Both the position numbers and the translations under genes were made by a program. From NCBI GenBank assembly GCA_905250885.1, contig CAJNOQ010000406.1, positions 1 through 51,736 on the forward strand: a stretch of DNA of 51,736 nucleotides, given 5' to 3'. The notes beneath the pieces were generated by a model. The model saw only the letters and a list, made by a program, of their open reading frames with translations. It did not search any database and was not told the DNA's origin. The stretch's first letter is position 1, and every line of letters starts with the position of its first letter. Positions 36,539-49,887 of this stretch are shown here, piece after piece. This stretch comes from Didymodactylos carnosus (taxonomy: Eukaryota; Rotifera; Eurotatoria; Philodinida; Philodinidae).

Positions 36539-39500
36539 ATGAGCACCATTCATTCTTCGAATGTTGTTATGCCTGTTGTTGGAGGTGTCGGTGAATTAGT
36601 AACAAATTCCTATCCCTCTCCCGTTAAATCTAACCATGACCAACAAATGCCGACATCAACTGTTTTTATACAACAAACACTAAACCACAATCACCATAAC
36701 CACCACAATAATAATAATAATCGAACTTATAATAATTCTTCGAGCACAACATCAAAATCTGTTAATCATAATCAAATGTCTTCGGATGATGATGACGAGT
36801 TTTCACTATTGACAATAAAAACCTCTTTAAAAAGAAATAGATCACCTTCAATAACAGATGAGACAACTACAAATCATAAAATTACAGTAAACGAAAATAC
36901 AACAGGGGAAAAGCAAGATCTTTCTCCTCCTATACCAATTATATTAACGGAAAAAACAATAACTAATGGACCAACAACAGTAACTGGTACCGCAGTTGTA
37001 AGACGGAATCGAAAAAAACGACAAACAGCCGATATTGATCATAGCTTAGGGTATGTAGGAATTTGTATGTAATATCCTTGTGATATCCATTTTTGTCACA
37101 ATGTTGGATCTACTTTTATTTTTTGTATTCTCAAACACTTTACCAGTGATTTATAAAGTATTTTTATTTTCTGTTTAGTCGCCATTTATCCGCTGATAGA
37201 TTACACGTGTATCGGTGGCCCAATGGCGACTCGTTAGCTGATTTACATGTTTTACAAGAACAAATTTGTGATTATCTAAGTCTGAAATCATTCAAAAGAA
37301 AATATCCTGGTACGGAAATTTTTTCTTTCTCTTAAATGAAGTTACAATATTGAATAATTGGCCATAATATTCTAGATATAACTCGTCGTGTTGTTGATTT
37401 ACACGAGCGAGAATATTTAAAATCTCAAAATGTTGTTACAGAAACACAATGTGATCTTGGTAAGAAAACACAATATGTAACAGGAAAATATGGTCTCATT
37501 GTTTTTTTTGTTTATCTGTAGGCTTAACAGCATTGAAACTCGACGAAATACTTCATATAATGTCGATTGATTATCCAGATAAACATCGAGTGAGACAGAA
37601 TTTTGTTTTCTTGGTTAGAACGTATATAAAACAGGCGATACAAGATCTAGTTAAAGGCATCTTTGATAGTAGAAAATGGAAGAGTTAGATGAATATTATT
37701 TCACGAAGATGGCTGCTCTCAATGTTCGCTTGTTCTTTATTGTTTGCCACTAAACGAATAATATGTCGTTAGAAGCTACATATCTTGCATACTACAAATT
37801 TTTCTATAGTTGGAAACGCAAATCATGAAGTTGTCTAAACTAGCTTGGATTGTGTACAGGCCACTATAATTTTCTTTCTGTAAGTCCATAGTTAATCGAG
37901 AGTTTATTTCATCAAATATTCACTAATATTTATAAACCTTATTCTAGAAATAGTACTGTCAATAATTAAGATTTTCAAAAATAATCTTTTCTTCGTTTTA
38001 AGCAATTCAATCAAGTATGGCAAAATAAACGTCGATCATTTATCTCACCAACTGCAGCTGTTCCACCAATTTCTTCCAGCACGTCTTCAGCTACACCCTT
38101 ATCTCATGCATCATCTTTGTTATCTGCAGTTCAGCCAACGACACTTCCAACAGTAACGCAAACAAACGAAAATGAAAATGAAAAAGTCACTAAATCTGTG
38201 AGTTTAAGTTTATTTATATAAATGCGAGGCAGACTCAATTATTGAAACTTTTTTCATTCTCGAAAATGTGGGTCAAAATCTCACATACAATGTTGTTATT
38301 TTCTTCAAGATAAATGATCGTTCAGCAAAACAACCTGCACTCAATATTCGCCATGATATAATTCGTTCTACAGCTGAGTATAATCAACAAATACAAAAAG
38401 AAAGGCGAAAGGATAGGCGAGCTTGTTTTGATTTACAAACAATGGTATAACAGAGATAAACAATACGAAGTGCTCCGATTATTAAAAATTTTCTCATTTT
38501 AGCAAATTCATTTTCCAGCTCACACCCAATTTCGTTTACCTCCCAATCTTAGTCAAGTTGGATCTTATCCAGTAGCTCTTGTACCGGGACAATACCATGA
38601 TGCCTACATAAAGTAAGATCGTGTTTAAAATAAGCAAAAGAAATGACTTGTTGTAATGAATGTCGCTGGCAACAATACGTGTTGATTTTTAGGTATACTT
38701 CCGATGAATTGAAATATATGCCAATCAATACAGCTTTATATTATTATCCAAAGCCCTTATCATTAATACAAGCCGAACGTTTAGATCAGGTAGATATTTT
38801 TCTAAATTTATTTGTGATTTTTACTAGAACAATGTTTATCTATCCAGGTTGCATCGAGCGATGAGGAAAACGAAGACGAAATGGTGCTAGGATCATCACC
38901 TCAAAATCAACAATATATCAATATTTCTTCCGCTCCGATTCAATCACACCCGCCTTCTGTCGCTCTTCAATCTCAGCAAATTCAGTCTTCACCAGTTTCA
39001 AATAATACTTATATTGAGTCACAGTCATCTTATACAAACGGTCCATTATCTCGTACATTAATAAATAAACAAAATTCTTTGAACAGTCACAATAATCAAA
39101 GTGCAGAAGAGCTTTCTTCATCGAATAATAGTATAACAGCGATAAATATGTGTTATGTGTGTAAACAACAACGCTCATCAAAACAACAACATGATGATCT
39201 ATTCGTGACATGTTCAACCTGTTTACATCGTTCTCATCCTCATTGTCTTGATATTAACTTAGAAATGTTGCAGATTATTCAAACGTATCAGTGGCAATGT
39301 ATGGACTGTAAAAATTGTTCAACATGTAATAAACCACATGACGAGGTAATCTTAAGCTACTTTCAATTAAGTGTTTAATCAATAATAATTTCGTTTTAAA
39401 TTTCCTCAGTTTACAGACGTTCTGCAGTCTTAAATATCTTTGTTAATGACTAAACACTGCTTTATTCGTATTCTGCAACTCGTATTATTTGTTATCATAG

Positions 39501-40241
39501 GCAACTATTCTTATTTGTGTTCAAAGGCTCAAATGATGTTTTGTGATCGTTGTGATCGTGGTTATCATACATATTGTGTTGGTCTTCAAGCTATTCCTGA
39601 TGGATCGTGGCAGTGTTCAGCTTGTGTGATATATAAACGAGAAGCAGTAACACCGCCGCCTCTATCCACAACACCACCGATTCCAAAAAACAAACAGGGA
39701 AGAATAGCAAATAACAGGTAATAAAAAACAGTCGAAATAGAACGTATATTAATGTCTCTAATCTTCTAAAATAAGTGACAAAATAAAACTTTTTAGCTTT
39801 CTTTACTATTTTCTAATCCTTCATCAAGAAAGAATTCTTATCGTTTCTCTTAATCTCAAATTATTTTCATTTAGTCGTTTATCCTCATTGCCAATCACTA
39901 CTACTACATCATCTTCCTCTACAGCACCCAGTCGTGGTCGTGGCAATTCTCGTCGAGGTCGTGTGAAAGCAGTTGTCAGCTCGTCTACTAATCATTCTTT
40001 TCCATTATCCCCATTGAATACGTCTTCAAATTCGTCTACAACAAACGATGCTTCCACACCACTACCGCACATGTTTGTTCAACCATCGATACCGTCACAT
40101 GATACATCGCTGAACAGTTTGAATCCAATTCTAAATTATTCTCCGACAATTGCTTCATCTTCACTAACTTTAAACGCTAACAGTTCGAATCTGAATCTCG
40201 TTGATTCAAAACATTCATGGACAACAAATAATCAGAGATAG
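36539..40241 (+). CDS. PHF10: PHF10 (BAF45a), PHD-finger subunit of the PBAF remodelling complex
   Basis: Eleven exons, 795 residues: 36539-37050, 37179-37309, 37376-37459, 37522-37589, 38003-38197, 38310-38444, 38503-38612, 38693-38789, 38848-39345, 39527-39717 and 39875-40241. All are GT-AG and in phase. Residues 1-170 are a His/Asn/Ser/Thr-rich tail. About 172-265 is the SAY/PHF10 region ([51 protein letters not shown]), continued by [28 protein letters not shown] and [20 protein letters not shown]. Two PHD fingers follow at about 545-600 (CYVCKQQ...[11 protein letters not shown]...WQCMDC) and 600-650 ([30 protein letters not shown]). The C-terminal 140 residues are Ser/Thr-rich with an [10 protein letters not shown] basic patch, longer than in vertebrates. 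It should act in the nucleus in the PBAF SWI/SNF complex, reading histone tails. The exon 4-5 join (411-base intron) is the least certain; a short exon could be hidden there. Confidence 0.93.
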
Positions 40242-42534
40242 TATAAACAATTTAAAAAAAATTTTTTTCTGTGTATTTTCTATCTTGCGTTGTGCGAGAT
40301 TAAGAATGTTCTCTTCGTGGACAATTGTATTTTTATTTTTATTTTGTGTTATTTTTGTGTTCAAAATTTGGAATCTACGTCTCTGTATGACTCGACTTAT
40401 TTTTTATTATCGAAGAATATCAGTTTTTGGCCATTTGATCTATTTCAACTCTTGAATCCAACAGTATTCTATTACGTAAACCAGATTTCCATTGCTTGCA
40501 AAATTATGAGAAGACAATCGATGGATATTATCTTTTATTTCGTAGTTTTATTAATACGTTAAAGTTCGTATCGATTAACTAGAGGAAATTTTATATATTT
40601 GGCTCGATTAATGAAGAAACATAGCACTATCGTCTGATAAATATACCTTCACAGTTCTAGATTCATTGAAAAATTTGAAAAACCACACATTTTACTATAA
40701 AAAAAAAGAAATACTCTTTCTATTCTTGTGCAATCAAGGGTACCCTCTCTTTCTCATTTCTTGTCTTGTTACAGAATTGTAACAACTAATCGGAGAGAAC
40801 TAGAATTTTTTATTAGAGCATTATAAATTGGGCATATGTTTTGCTCAGACCTTAGAATTAGGTATGGTTGTCTGGAAAAACAGATTTTTTATTGCACACT
40901 ATATCGAACTCAGCAAAACCTCATCCCTTTGAACTGAAATTTTGACTATAGATACTAGGCGTCAATATGTCCAGAGGTTTTTCGATTTAGGTCTCCAGCG
41001 TATAATGTTGAGGATTTATCGAAAAATCTCGTAGAGGACTCGATATTCATGTTGAGGCTTCCAGAATTCAGTCACCGTCCGTATGAAGAAAACGTGCGGG
41101 AGGACTAAACTGAAAAACATCAGACATAATGGAGCTCAGTATCTATGATAAAAATTTCAGTTCAATCGGATGAAGTTCCAGTGGGATCAATATGGTAAGT
41201 AATGCGGGCGAGTCGTGGTTTGATACAGGGACGTTAGAACACAAAAATGACTTATTTCAGAGCTCTTAGCAAATTGCTGAAAAAGTTTGAATAGAACATC
41301 GCGAAAAGCTAGAAAACATTTGATTTTGAAGAAAACTCTTCAGTCTACAAGACTAGTTACTTGAACAAATATTGTTTCACAGGAAAGAAAAAATAACATT
41401 TTAGAAGTTAAAAATCAGAGAGAAGCGGCAGACATTTAAAAATTCATATCTTCTTAATGATAGGTCGTAAAAATGTGTGAATGATCTCAAATTGTAGCGA
41501 ACACTTGATTCTATCATACACTATGCTTAACTCGATCAAAAGTCGATCATTTTTTGTTTCATAAGGGGGGGAGTACTCTTAAGGACCTCTTTCATAGAGA
41601 AAGTTTGATACTTTTCTTCTCGTCTGGGATCAATTAAACATGTCTTTTTTTTCTCTTATTTTACGATAGCTTAGTTAAAAATTCAATCGAATCTGAAGGA
41701 ATTGTGAGAGTTAGTAATAAGTTGTAGCTTTTCACATTTTTTCTTTCAAAGTTAATAGTAGACACTCTTGTTAACCTTCATTTGCCAATCCAATATGTGT
41801 GTGTGACATGTTTATATTTCTCATTTCTAAATAAAGAAAACACTCGTTTTCACTTTCTGTCTTGCTTATGCCTAAAATTTCCGAAGACTGATCATACTTT
41901 GTTTACATTTTTCTATAGTTGACGACTTTGTTTGCTAATAGGCCGACGCTTGTTATTCTTTTCTAGAAACTTTGATATGTACATACTATTCACATTTTGT
42001 ATATAGTTCTACTACTAACTATCTTTCATACTTCAAAATCTGTCAAAGAAATGATATAAAAACAAGTTGATTTAAATATTTGCTCCGTCTTTGTGTCCAA
42101 ATCTAACTCAACATAAGAATAGAATTTTCTTTTCGTTTTGGTTTTTTTTTATTTCACTATTGTTCTGTTTTGTTTATTCTTCTTTAAAAATATAAAAACT
42201 ATATTCATTAATAGAAAAACAAATTTCTAACCATTATTGGTTGTTTTTTTCTTTGTGATAACAAACAATGACGAGAACTATGTACGAATGGTATCATGAA
42301 TCAGCTAATTCTGAGTACTTTGTGAAAGTACACAAGATGATACGTACGTATCAGTTTAAATAGCTTTCTGTACAATTTGTTCATGATCAAAAATATCTAG
42401 GTGTCAGAAAAGAGAAAAGGTCTTTATTTTAGAGTGGAAAATTTCAGTCTTATTCAGTACGTGTTTGCTCCTCTTTTTTTCTGTTTACGAAGGTGTCTCT
42501 TAAACATGATTACTGTTATATCGACTGCGCATAA
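40242..42534. other. Intergenic between PHF10 and PHB2, with an inverted repeat
   Basis: No supported gene. It begins with the PHF10 3' UTR. An inverted repeat pairs about 40925-40968 (CATCCCTTTGAACTGAAATT) with 41130-41184 (reverse complement CATCCGATTGAACTGAAATT), about 170 bases apart, suggesting a foldback element at roughly 40920-41190. Its AAAATCTCGT[A/G]GAG phrase near 41025 recurs at 45710, so this is a dispersed family. The remainder is AT-rich. Confidence 0.45.
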
Positions 42535-42840
42535 TCCCAAGCATAAAAAAATCTAGTATCGTCCAATCCATCTAGATTACTAGATTTTTACTCGATTGCA
42601 ACTATTGGGTAACGATAGTGGAAATCTAGTAATCCGGCGATTGCTAGATTTCTTCTAGTTGCAACTATCGATTTATCGTCCGATAATCGATTGATTTAAT
42701 TATTCTAGTTACACATGCAGACACATCTAGTTAAAAGTCTCTTTTCCAACTAGTAATCTAGATGGCAACTGGTCGTGTATTGCCCGATTATAGACGAAAT
42801 GTATCTAGATTTTTCCCATAAGTGATGTTTGCTTGGGGAC
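42535..42840. mobile_element. Palindromic element rich in ATCTAG words, upstream of PHB2
   Basis: CCATCTAGATTACTAG at 42568-42583 is matched in reverse complement by CTAGTAATCTAGATGG near 42751-42766. Outside these, CCCAAGCATAAAAAAATCTA on the left pairs loosely with TAGATTTTTCCCATAAG...GCTTGGGG on the right. Further TCTAGTAATC/GATTACTAGA copies fill the interior. It has no coding capacity and ends about 100 bases before the PHB2 start codon, so it may lie in the PHB2 promoter region. Confidence 0.55.
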
Positions 42841-42942
42841 GGTCGTTGTTTATCAATTATGTTGTTTTTTGCAATCACCCTAAAGTGTATATTATTTATG
42901 TAAGCAAATATTTATTTGTTAACTTTAATATAGATAAACGTA

Positions 42943-45075
42943 ATGGCTGAAAAACTAAATGAATTTGCCAACCGTTTCGCGAAAAGTTCGCCTAGTGTTA
43001 AAGGTCTTGGATTGGGTGTCAAGTTATTAGCTGGTGCCGGAGTAGCTGCATATGGACTATATCGATCCGTATTCACAGGTAACTATTTTTTATCTTTTAC
43101 TTAAGAACTTATGTGTAAGCTATCGTCTCTCGCTTTTATTTGTAGTTGAAGGTGGTCATCGTGCAATTATATTTAATCGAATTGGTGGCATTGATCAAAA
43201 TACAATTTATTCAGAAGGATTACATTTTAGGTAACATTTTTGATGTAAATAATTAGATTAAAGATTAAGTTTGTAGTTCAGATCTATTCAAGTTGATAAA
43301 TTTCTGAGATTTCAAGCAATGAAGTACATAGATATACAAATGTTAAGAATGTTTTCTGTTTTGTTTTACACACACTTACTAAGTATAGTCTTTACGTAAT
43401 TTATCATCTTCATTTGTTTCTACTTCTTTATAGAGTTCCGTGGTTTCAATATCCAATTATTTATGATATTCGTGCACGACCACGTATCATTAAATCACCA
43501 ACAGGAAGCAAAGGTATATGGTCTCCTAGATTTTGTGTAGTATCTTATTCTTATTGTGTTTTTCTTTTCTCATTTCAGATTTACAGATGATAACAATTGG
43601 TGTGTGTTCTGTAAAGCATGAATATTACTTGTAATATCACGTGTTTTCATTTTGTTTTAGCCTTACGTGTCTTAGCACGACCAGATCAAGGAAAACTACC
43701 AAGATTATATCAGACATTAGGACAAGATTGGGATGAAAGAGTGCTGCCATCCATTTGTAATGAGGTATGCAAATGTTGAGAGAAATTTAAGAATAGTTGT
43801 GACTAACAAGTTAAGAATTTTAATAAAGATTAAAACTAACAATTACAATTCGATATTTCGACCTATTGATACGGTCATTTTCAAGTTGCTCTTCATACAG
43901 AATGTTACATGACCTTGTTACATGACCTTAATTAACAAAACAATTAATAACAAAATGTTAGTGTTAAGAGAGTTTTAGATATTTCATATTTAAAATCTTC
44001 ATTGTGGATGTTGAATAAAAACAATCAATGTATGACAGTATTCCTCAGAAACTAATTGCTATTCTAGTGTCACATAAAACTAACGAAATGATTTCATATG
44101 ACTTTTAGTCACAATATTTCACGGGAATATCTAATTTCTTGTTTAGATTACCAAATTTTCTCTGACGAAGAAAACAAACTATTTTCATAGTTTCATCTTT
44201 AGTAATGCATGTTTTCAGTTCAAAAACTAGATGATTTTTGAGTAATTTCACTTTTAACATTACTGATTTACTTTGCTCCCATGTCTCCTCTATGAAATTT
44301 TAAAGAGAGATCTAATTACTTCCTAAACATACAGTTGTTATCAATGGTATACAAGTAACATATATATTTATATTTAGGTATTGAAAGGTGTTGTAGCAAA
44401 ATTTAATGCATCTCAATTGATCACTCAACGTCAACAAGTGTCAAATTTAATTCGTATTGATTTGATGGAACGTGCCAAAGATTTTGATATTCTATTAGAT
44501 GATGTATCAATAACAGAACTTAGTTTTAGTCCACAATATTCCGCTGCAGTTGAATCAAAACAGGTCAGTCAAGAACACGTCTTTCTATTCTATTGTATAT
44601 ATATATATATATATATTGAGAATATTCTGTTAGGTCGCTCAACAAGAAGCACAACGTGCTGTTTTCACTGTTGAACAAGCCAAACAAGAACGACAGCAAA
44701 AAATTGTTTTAGCTGAAGGAGATGCTGAATCAGCCAAACTTGTATCCTTTATTATGTTGAAAAATTGACTTTTAGATAAGAATTAGACTATGATATTTTC
44801 TCCTTAATAAATTGAAATAGATTGGAAAATCATTGAGTACAAATCCCGGTTATTTAAAATTGAGAAAAATTCGTGCTGCACAAAATATAGCTAAAACGGT
44901 AAGTCTTATTTGCTCGTCTAATTCTACCTGTATTTATTATTCTCTGTTCTATTTATTATAGCTTTCTTTGAGTAGTAATCGAGCATTTTTGGATTCCGAA
45001 GCTCTAATGATTAATATTGCTGATTCTAAATATGATGATGCAACAGCGGAATTTACAAGAAAAGGAAAAAAATAG
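42943..45075 (+). CDS. PHB2: Prohibitin-2
   Basis: Nine exons, 303 residues: 42943-43078, 43146-43230, 43434-43513, 43579-43599 (a 21-base microexon), 43661-43764, 44378-44563, 44634-44741, 44821-44898 and 44962-45075. All are GT-AG and in phase. After a short N-terminus comes a hydrophobic anchor ([20 protein letters not shown], about 22-41). The SPFH/PHB domain follows ([40 protein letters not shown]), then [15 protein letters not shown] and the C-terminal coiled coil ([30 protein letters not shown]). It ends KGKK, as human PHB2 (299 residues) does. With PHB1 it forms ring complexes in the inner mitochondrial membrane that support respiratory-chain assembly, cristae and mitophagy. The exon 5-6 intron (613 bases) is unusually long for this window. 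Confidence 0.97.
44596..44616. repeat. (TA)n microsatellite in a PHB2 intron
   Basis: A run of about ten TA units just upstream of the acceptor of PHB2 exon 7. It is likely to vary in length between alleles. Confidence 0.8.
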
Positions 45076-45347
45076 ATCAGTATTACAATCGGTTTTATAC
45101 GATGATATTTGCCGTGCAATGGTTGGAACCTTTTTTTCTAGTACATTTTGGATGCAAATATCTATCTTTCATTAAAATAAGAACGAACTTTTGTGCGCCA
45201 GCCAGAGCATTTGTTTTTCTACATTGCCTCGTCTACATGTTTGTTATTATGTTATTTCCTTTTTGTACAATCACATGGTTGTTTTTTATAGACTTTTTTC
45301 TACTCTGTCTAAAAGATTCATTGTGATTTTTGTTGTGTTTGTATTGA

Positions 45348-45353
45348 AATAAA
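45348..45353 (+). promoter_or_regulatory. Poly(A) signal of PHB2
   Basis: A canonical AATAAA 273 bases past the PHB2 stop codon, the first good match downstream. It probably ends the PHB2 transcript, with cleavage expected shortly after it. Confidence 0.55.
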
Positions 45354-45429
45354 GATTTAAGGCAAATTATAGGAAATGAAATAGCGACACTTTATTGTTT
45401 ATATTAACAAGCTATTATTGACACTTACT

Positions 45430-45700
45430 CAGAAACGCGGATTTCTAGAAAAACTTTTTTCATCAAACAATATCAGTTGATAGAAAATACAATTTTGAAC
45501 AAAATGACACCTATCCGAGTGTTCTCTAACATTGCGGAGGCTCAAGACAAGTTACTTTATTTTAATAGGAATGATCCAGAACCTTCAAACGAATATCTCA
45601 GCTATGAATTGACCCAGAATAGCCGAAAATAGTTTATTTTGTTCAAAACTGAATTTTTTTATCAACTGGAAAGTTTTCTAGACAGCCGGGTTTCTAAGAA
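45430..45700. mobile_element. Foldback element with ~70-bp imperfect inverted arms
   Basis: The left arm contains TTTCTAGAAAAACTTTTTTC and CAGTTGATAGAAAATACAAT then TTTTGAACAAAA. The reverse complement of the right arm contains GTCTAGAAAACTTTCC and AGTTGATAAAAAAATTCAGT then TTTTGAACAAAA. The arms flank about 120 bases. Sequence just past its right end shares the AAAATCTCGTGGAG phrase with 41025. A second inverted pair (GAGAAAAATCA / TGATTTTTCTC) lies at 45812-45875. No coding capacity. Confidence 0.55.
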
Positions 45701-45875
45701 ACCGTCTGAAAATCTCGTGGAGAGCTCAAAAGTATTTTCATTCAGTTGTGGGATGTTTTTAACCTATTTCAGTAGGATTTCACTGTGTTAAGTTTAAAAT
45801 GATAAGCTTAGAGAAAAATCAGTTCGCCATTTTAATAAAAAAGGTCATCTTTTTAATAAAATTGATTTTTCTCAA

Positions 45876-46758
45876 AAATGGTAAGAAATATATAAAAAAA
45901 ACGATACATACCTTTGTTCTCTGTTGACTACCGGTTCGAATGGCATCAAAAGATTGGCTTCATTTCTAAACTCAAAAAACTAGATAGATTTATAAACTCG
46001 ACTAGGGACATTTTAGGGGTCCAGTTCTCGCTCAAAACTTCGATCGAAAATATTTTTTCTAAAAATATCTTTGGAATCTGAAAAAATTAGTTTCGGGCGT
46101 TCCAAAAAACATTCAGATAAAGTTTGGTGTGTGTTTTCAAAAATGAGCCGTTTTTTCCATTTTTGATGTACCTCCAAATTTTGAATTTCCCGCAAAAGCA
46201 TTTTTTAAAAAATGAAAAACTATTTTTTCGTAATCACCTCGACGAGCTCTATCCAACAATGTTTAAAAAAAATGAAAAAAAGAAAGTACTTGAACTTTGA
46301 ATTATTAGCACTTTAAGTTGTTGTAAATTATTATGCACAAGGGCAAATATAGTTCGACTTATTACTATTTTGTGTAGTATCGTATAAAATATACTCATTG
46401 TTACAGAACGAAGCTCGAGTCTTTCTGAATTTGTAACTTGTAAAAAATAGTTCTGTAGGAATCGGTGGTTATTGAAATCTTTGTATATATCTTATTTTTT
46501 ACGTTTTTTATCCGTAGATTTGTCTTGTATCGGTTTGTTTTCGGCTAAAAAATCTTTCTATGAAGTGTACACTCGAACATCAACATCAACAACAACAACA
46601 ACATTGAAAGTCTCTCTACGAAAAAAAACAATAATTCAAATTCGCCTTTTTGCCACTAATTACCACAATTTATTAATGAATAAATCAACAAATTATAAAG
46701 TTGGATAAATTTTGTTAATAGTTCTCAGCAGATAGATGATAATTGTTCATATTTTTAG
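45876..46758. other. Spacer and unresolved 5' end of the SENP gene
   Basis: AT-rich with no supported complete gene. The first exon or exons of the SENP-like gene should lie here. One open stretch begins with an ATG at 46472 and includes a (CAA)n-type Thr-rich run near 46578-46602. Splicing from GAA|GTGTAC at 46564 would give the right phase, but a clear donor is lacking. An alternative start is the ATG near 46676. Neither is convincing. Confidence 0.35.
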
Positions 46759-49519
46759 ATTACAGGACCGTATCAAAACGTTGATATTGAAGAGCAGAAG
46801 CAAGGTAAACAACAAAAACGAATTGAAAATGAGACTGAATTATTTAAACAAATCATTTTATGTATTAAAATTCTGAATATATGGCAGTAGCGTTCCAAAA
46901 GATTCTCGTTATTTCACGCTTGTAGATGTAGAGAGAAAAATCTAGAATAATTATTTGCGAATAAGTTTTTGTACAAAAATTCAATTACTTTCTCGAATTG
47001 TTCGAATAAAATACAGGCAATCTAACGTATGAACTACTTGATTCAAAATTTTTTTTTTTATGTAATACATGTTTTTTTTTTCAAAGCTGTCCATCATGTA
47101 TTAGAGAATTCATTTCCCTCGCTATCCGTGACAAAAAATGTTTCAGATCAAAATCAAACGTAAGTGTTTTTCATATCAATTTTCTTTCGGAGTCTCATTA
47201 TTACGATTTTTTTAGTAGTTCGACGAATAAAAAAAATAATTTAAGCCAACCGGTAGGTTGAAAAAATTCATCTACTATAATTTTACGTTATCTTCATGTG
47301 ATTTATTTTAGACTTCTATGAAACAAATTGGTATTCATACATCCCGTTCGGATGGTGTTGAATCTGAAGGTAAACACATGCCGTAAAGAGATTTTGGGGA
47401 GAGGTGGCTATATTTCATTGGTAATGATAATAGCCTCGTTCTGATCTTGAAAATCATCAATATTATGGCGATTTCTTTTGTTTGGAAAGAAGTCTAATTT
47501 CTGATCTAATATCTGCACATGCACATTATTTTTGCTAGGTCATCAGAAGTCGTGGTTGACGACACTGGCATGTACGTAGTTTAATTTATGACCTATCTAA
47601 GAATAATAAACATTCATAAATGTTTATATTATATCTTGCATAATTAATGAAGCACACATAAGCTACGTTGTGTTTCATTAAATACGAAAGATGTGTTTTT
47701 TTATTACAAATTTTGAAGAGCGATTCATTTTCTTGTTTTAGTATCGATTGTTGGTTATTTAAAATCAACCCCAGTCAAATTTCAAACGTAAGAAATTGAA
47801 CATTGTTTTTTATCGTTAAATAATATTTTATCTGTCTTTTTCTGTATAATTTTAGACTCGATGATATCATACGAGGTTTTCCGGCTGTTCTGAATGCACT
47901 AAAAAAGTATGTATTGATATTTTGGATTTTAAGAAAATTACTAACGTGCTCCTGTTGTATTTTAGAAGACAACCATTAACCAAATCAAACGTGAAACAAA
48001 CTCCAGCTGAAGTAAGGCATGTGTGTTTTTTGTTGAGTAAATATGTATGAACAATGTTTACTTTTTGTTTCGTAGAAGAGTACAGTGACTAATGGTTTTC
48101 ATACTGTTAAAATTGAACAAAACTTCATACCCTCTGCAACGCTTTCTATATCACAACCAAATTGGAAACAACGTCAGATACTTGGTATGTGATGGTTATT
48201 TTGTTGATATTTAATTAATGATAGTTAGTTGATAGTTGATCTCTGATTTAGCGTTAAGTGAAGAACAAACTCGAATAGCACAAAATGCTCTATTTGGCTC
48301 AGATAGTGAAAATCTTGGTAAAATATTCGATCAAACAATCACACGTCGTGATTTGAAAACACTGAAAGGCTTAACATGGCTTAATGACGAAGTATATTCT
48401 ATGAACTTCTTATTTTTTCTAGAATTATATAGTCTGTTTTTTGTTCAGGTTATTAATTATTACTTGGGCATGATATGTGGTGAAAGCGGAGTAAATTGTT
48501 ATCCAAGAGTGCATTACTTCAGCACATTCTTCTATGAAAAATTATCAAAAGAAGGTGCAGAAAAAATGACTAGATGGACTCGAAAAGTGAACATATTTGC
48601 ATATGATATTATTCTAATTCCGATACATTTAACGAATCATTGGGCGTTGGCCGTAAGTTATGACTGAGAAAAAGTACCCTTATTGAAGATTTTATAGTGG
48701 ATACGAAAGATACTGGATATAAGGGTGGAATGAGTAAAGAAAATAATCGTTCATCAACAGACTGAGGCTCTAATTCATAAAGACGAAACTGTAAAAATAT
48801 CGGCGTGAGACATATATCTTCATTCACTCAACAGATTGCTTATATATTATTACATCGGATCACCCGACCGATATCATACTGACTACATTGTGATGTTCAA
48901 TACAGTTTCTTCTGTTAGTCGTCGTGGCTTACTGAAAAGCTAGTAGGTGAATATCGAGAGCTCAAGTAATTGGACAAAAAACCTGTAAGTCAGGCTATCC
49001 CTCACAAGACAACTATCGCTAATGACTAGTAACGCCATTGGTAGCCATGTTAGAAGCTTATCAACTATAGCTAAAATATCAGCTACTAAAACTAGTTACG
49101 TCAGCAGCCTGCAACGGCAATGATATCACAAGGTGGGATTTACTTCCTCATTTTAGACTTTGAAATCTAATAGTTAATGTTTAGCTATTTTTATTATGTA
49201 GACAATTGATGTTAATCAAACACGTATTCAATATTATGATTCATTAGGTGGTTCAAACGAGTTGTGCTTAGCCTTATTATATTCATTTGTTACAAACGAA
49301 TACAAATCAAAACTTCAGCAACAAATACCATCGACGTGGAGAGGACAACAAATGACAACAATACCGGCACAACGAAATCGATCTGATTGCGGTGTATTTT
49401 GCTGTCAATTTTCAAAATATATTGCTCGTGAATGGCCTATCGATTTTACACAAGACAATATGCCACAGTTTCGCACTCAAATGATCTACGAAATCGCATC
49501 AAAAAAACTTTTGTATTAA
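46759..49519 (+). CDS. SENP1/2-type SUMO protease (Ulp1 family), 5' end unresolved
   Basis: Exons seen: 46759-46804, 47087-47159, 47216-47252, 47312-47369, 47742-47787, 47856-47906, 47966-48011, 48076-48184, 48252-48391, 48449-48652 and 49202-49519. All are in phase, giving 375 residues plus a missing N-terminus. The first 150 residues are a low-complexity regulatory region. The C-terminal 220 are the C48 peptidase: TITRRDLKTLKGLTWLNDEV, WTRKVNIFAYDIILIPIHLT. The catalytic residues are His (codon 48638-48640, NHWALA), Asp (49238-49240, YYDSLGG), Gln (49370-49372) and Cys (49388-49390, RSDCGVF). All four are intact. These enzymes mature SUMO precursors and remove SUMO from targets, mainly at the nucleus and nuclear pores. 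A possible 33-base cassette exon at 47539-47571 also keeps the frame. The intron at 48653-49201 is long. Confidence 0.92.
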
Positions 49520-49887
49520 ATTGTTCTAACTTTCGTGTTCTGGTCTTTCATATACATTTGTTTGTTGATTTCTCACTTGTGTAGATCACTGTGGATGTAA
49601 AAACACACACTTTTTGATATATTCGTTGTATTTTAGCTGGTTCTCAGCCGTTTTTTATCCAAAAAACTTAATATCGAAATTTATGGTAGATCGAACATTT
49701 TTCTACACGCTGATGCAAAATCTTGTAAAAATGTCAGGTAATTTTCATGCCAGATCTCAAATGTCGAAAACTCCATTCATGTGTCTCTTGTTATCTCAAA
49801 GTACTCTAACTGATTTTTTCACGTGCGATTTCTTTCTCATTGTATGTACTCAATAACATGGTTTTTTTCTTTTTATTTGCTTGAAAA

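Noticed and set aside
45925..45960. B-box-like GGTTCGAATGG
   Set aside because: No A box or cloverleaf could be built around it.
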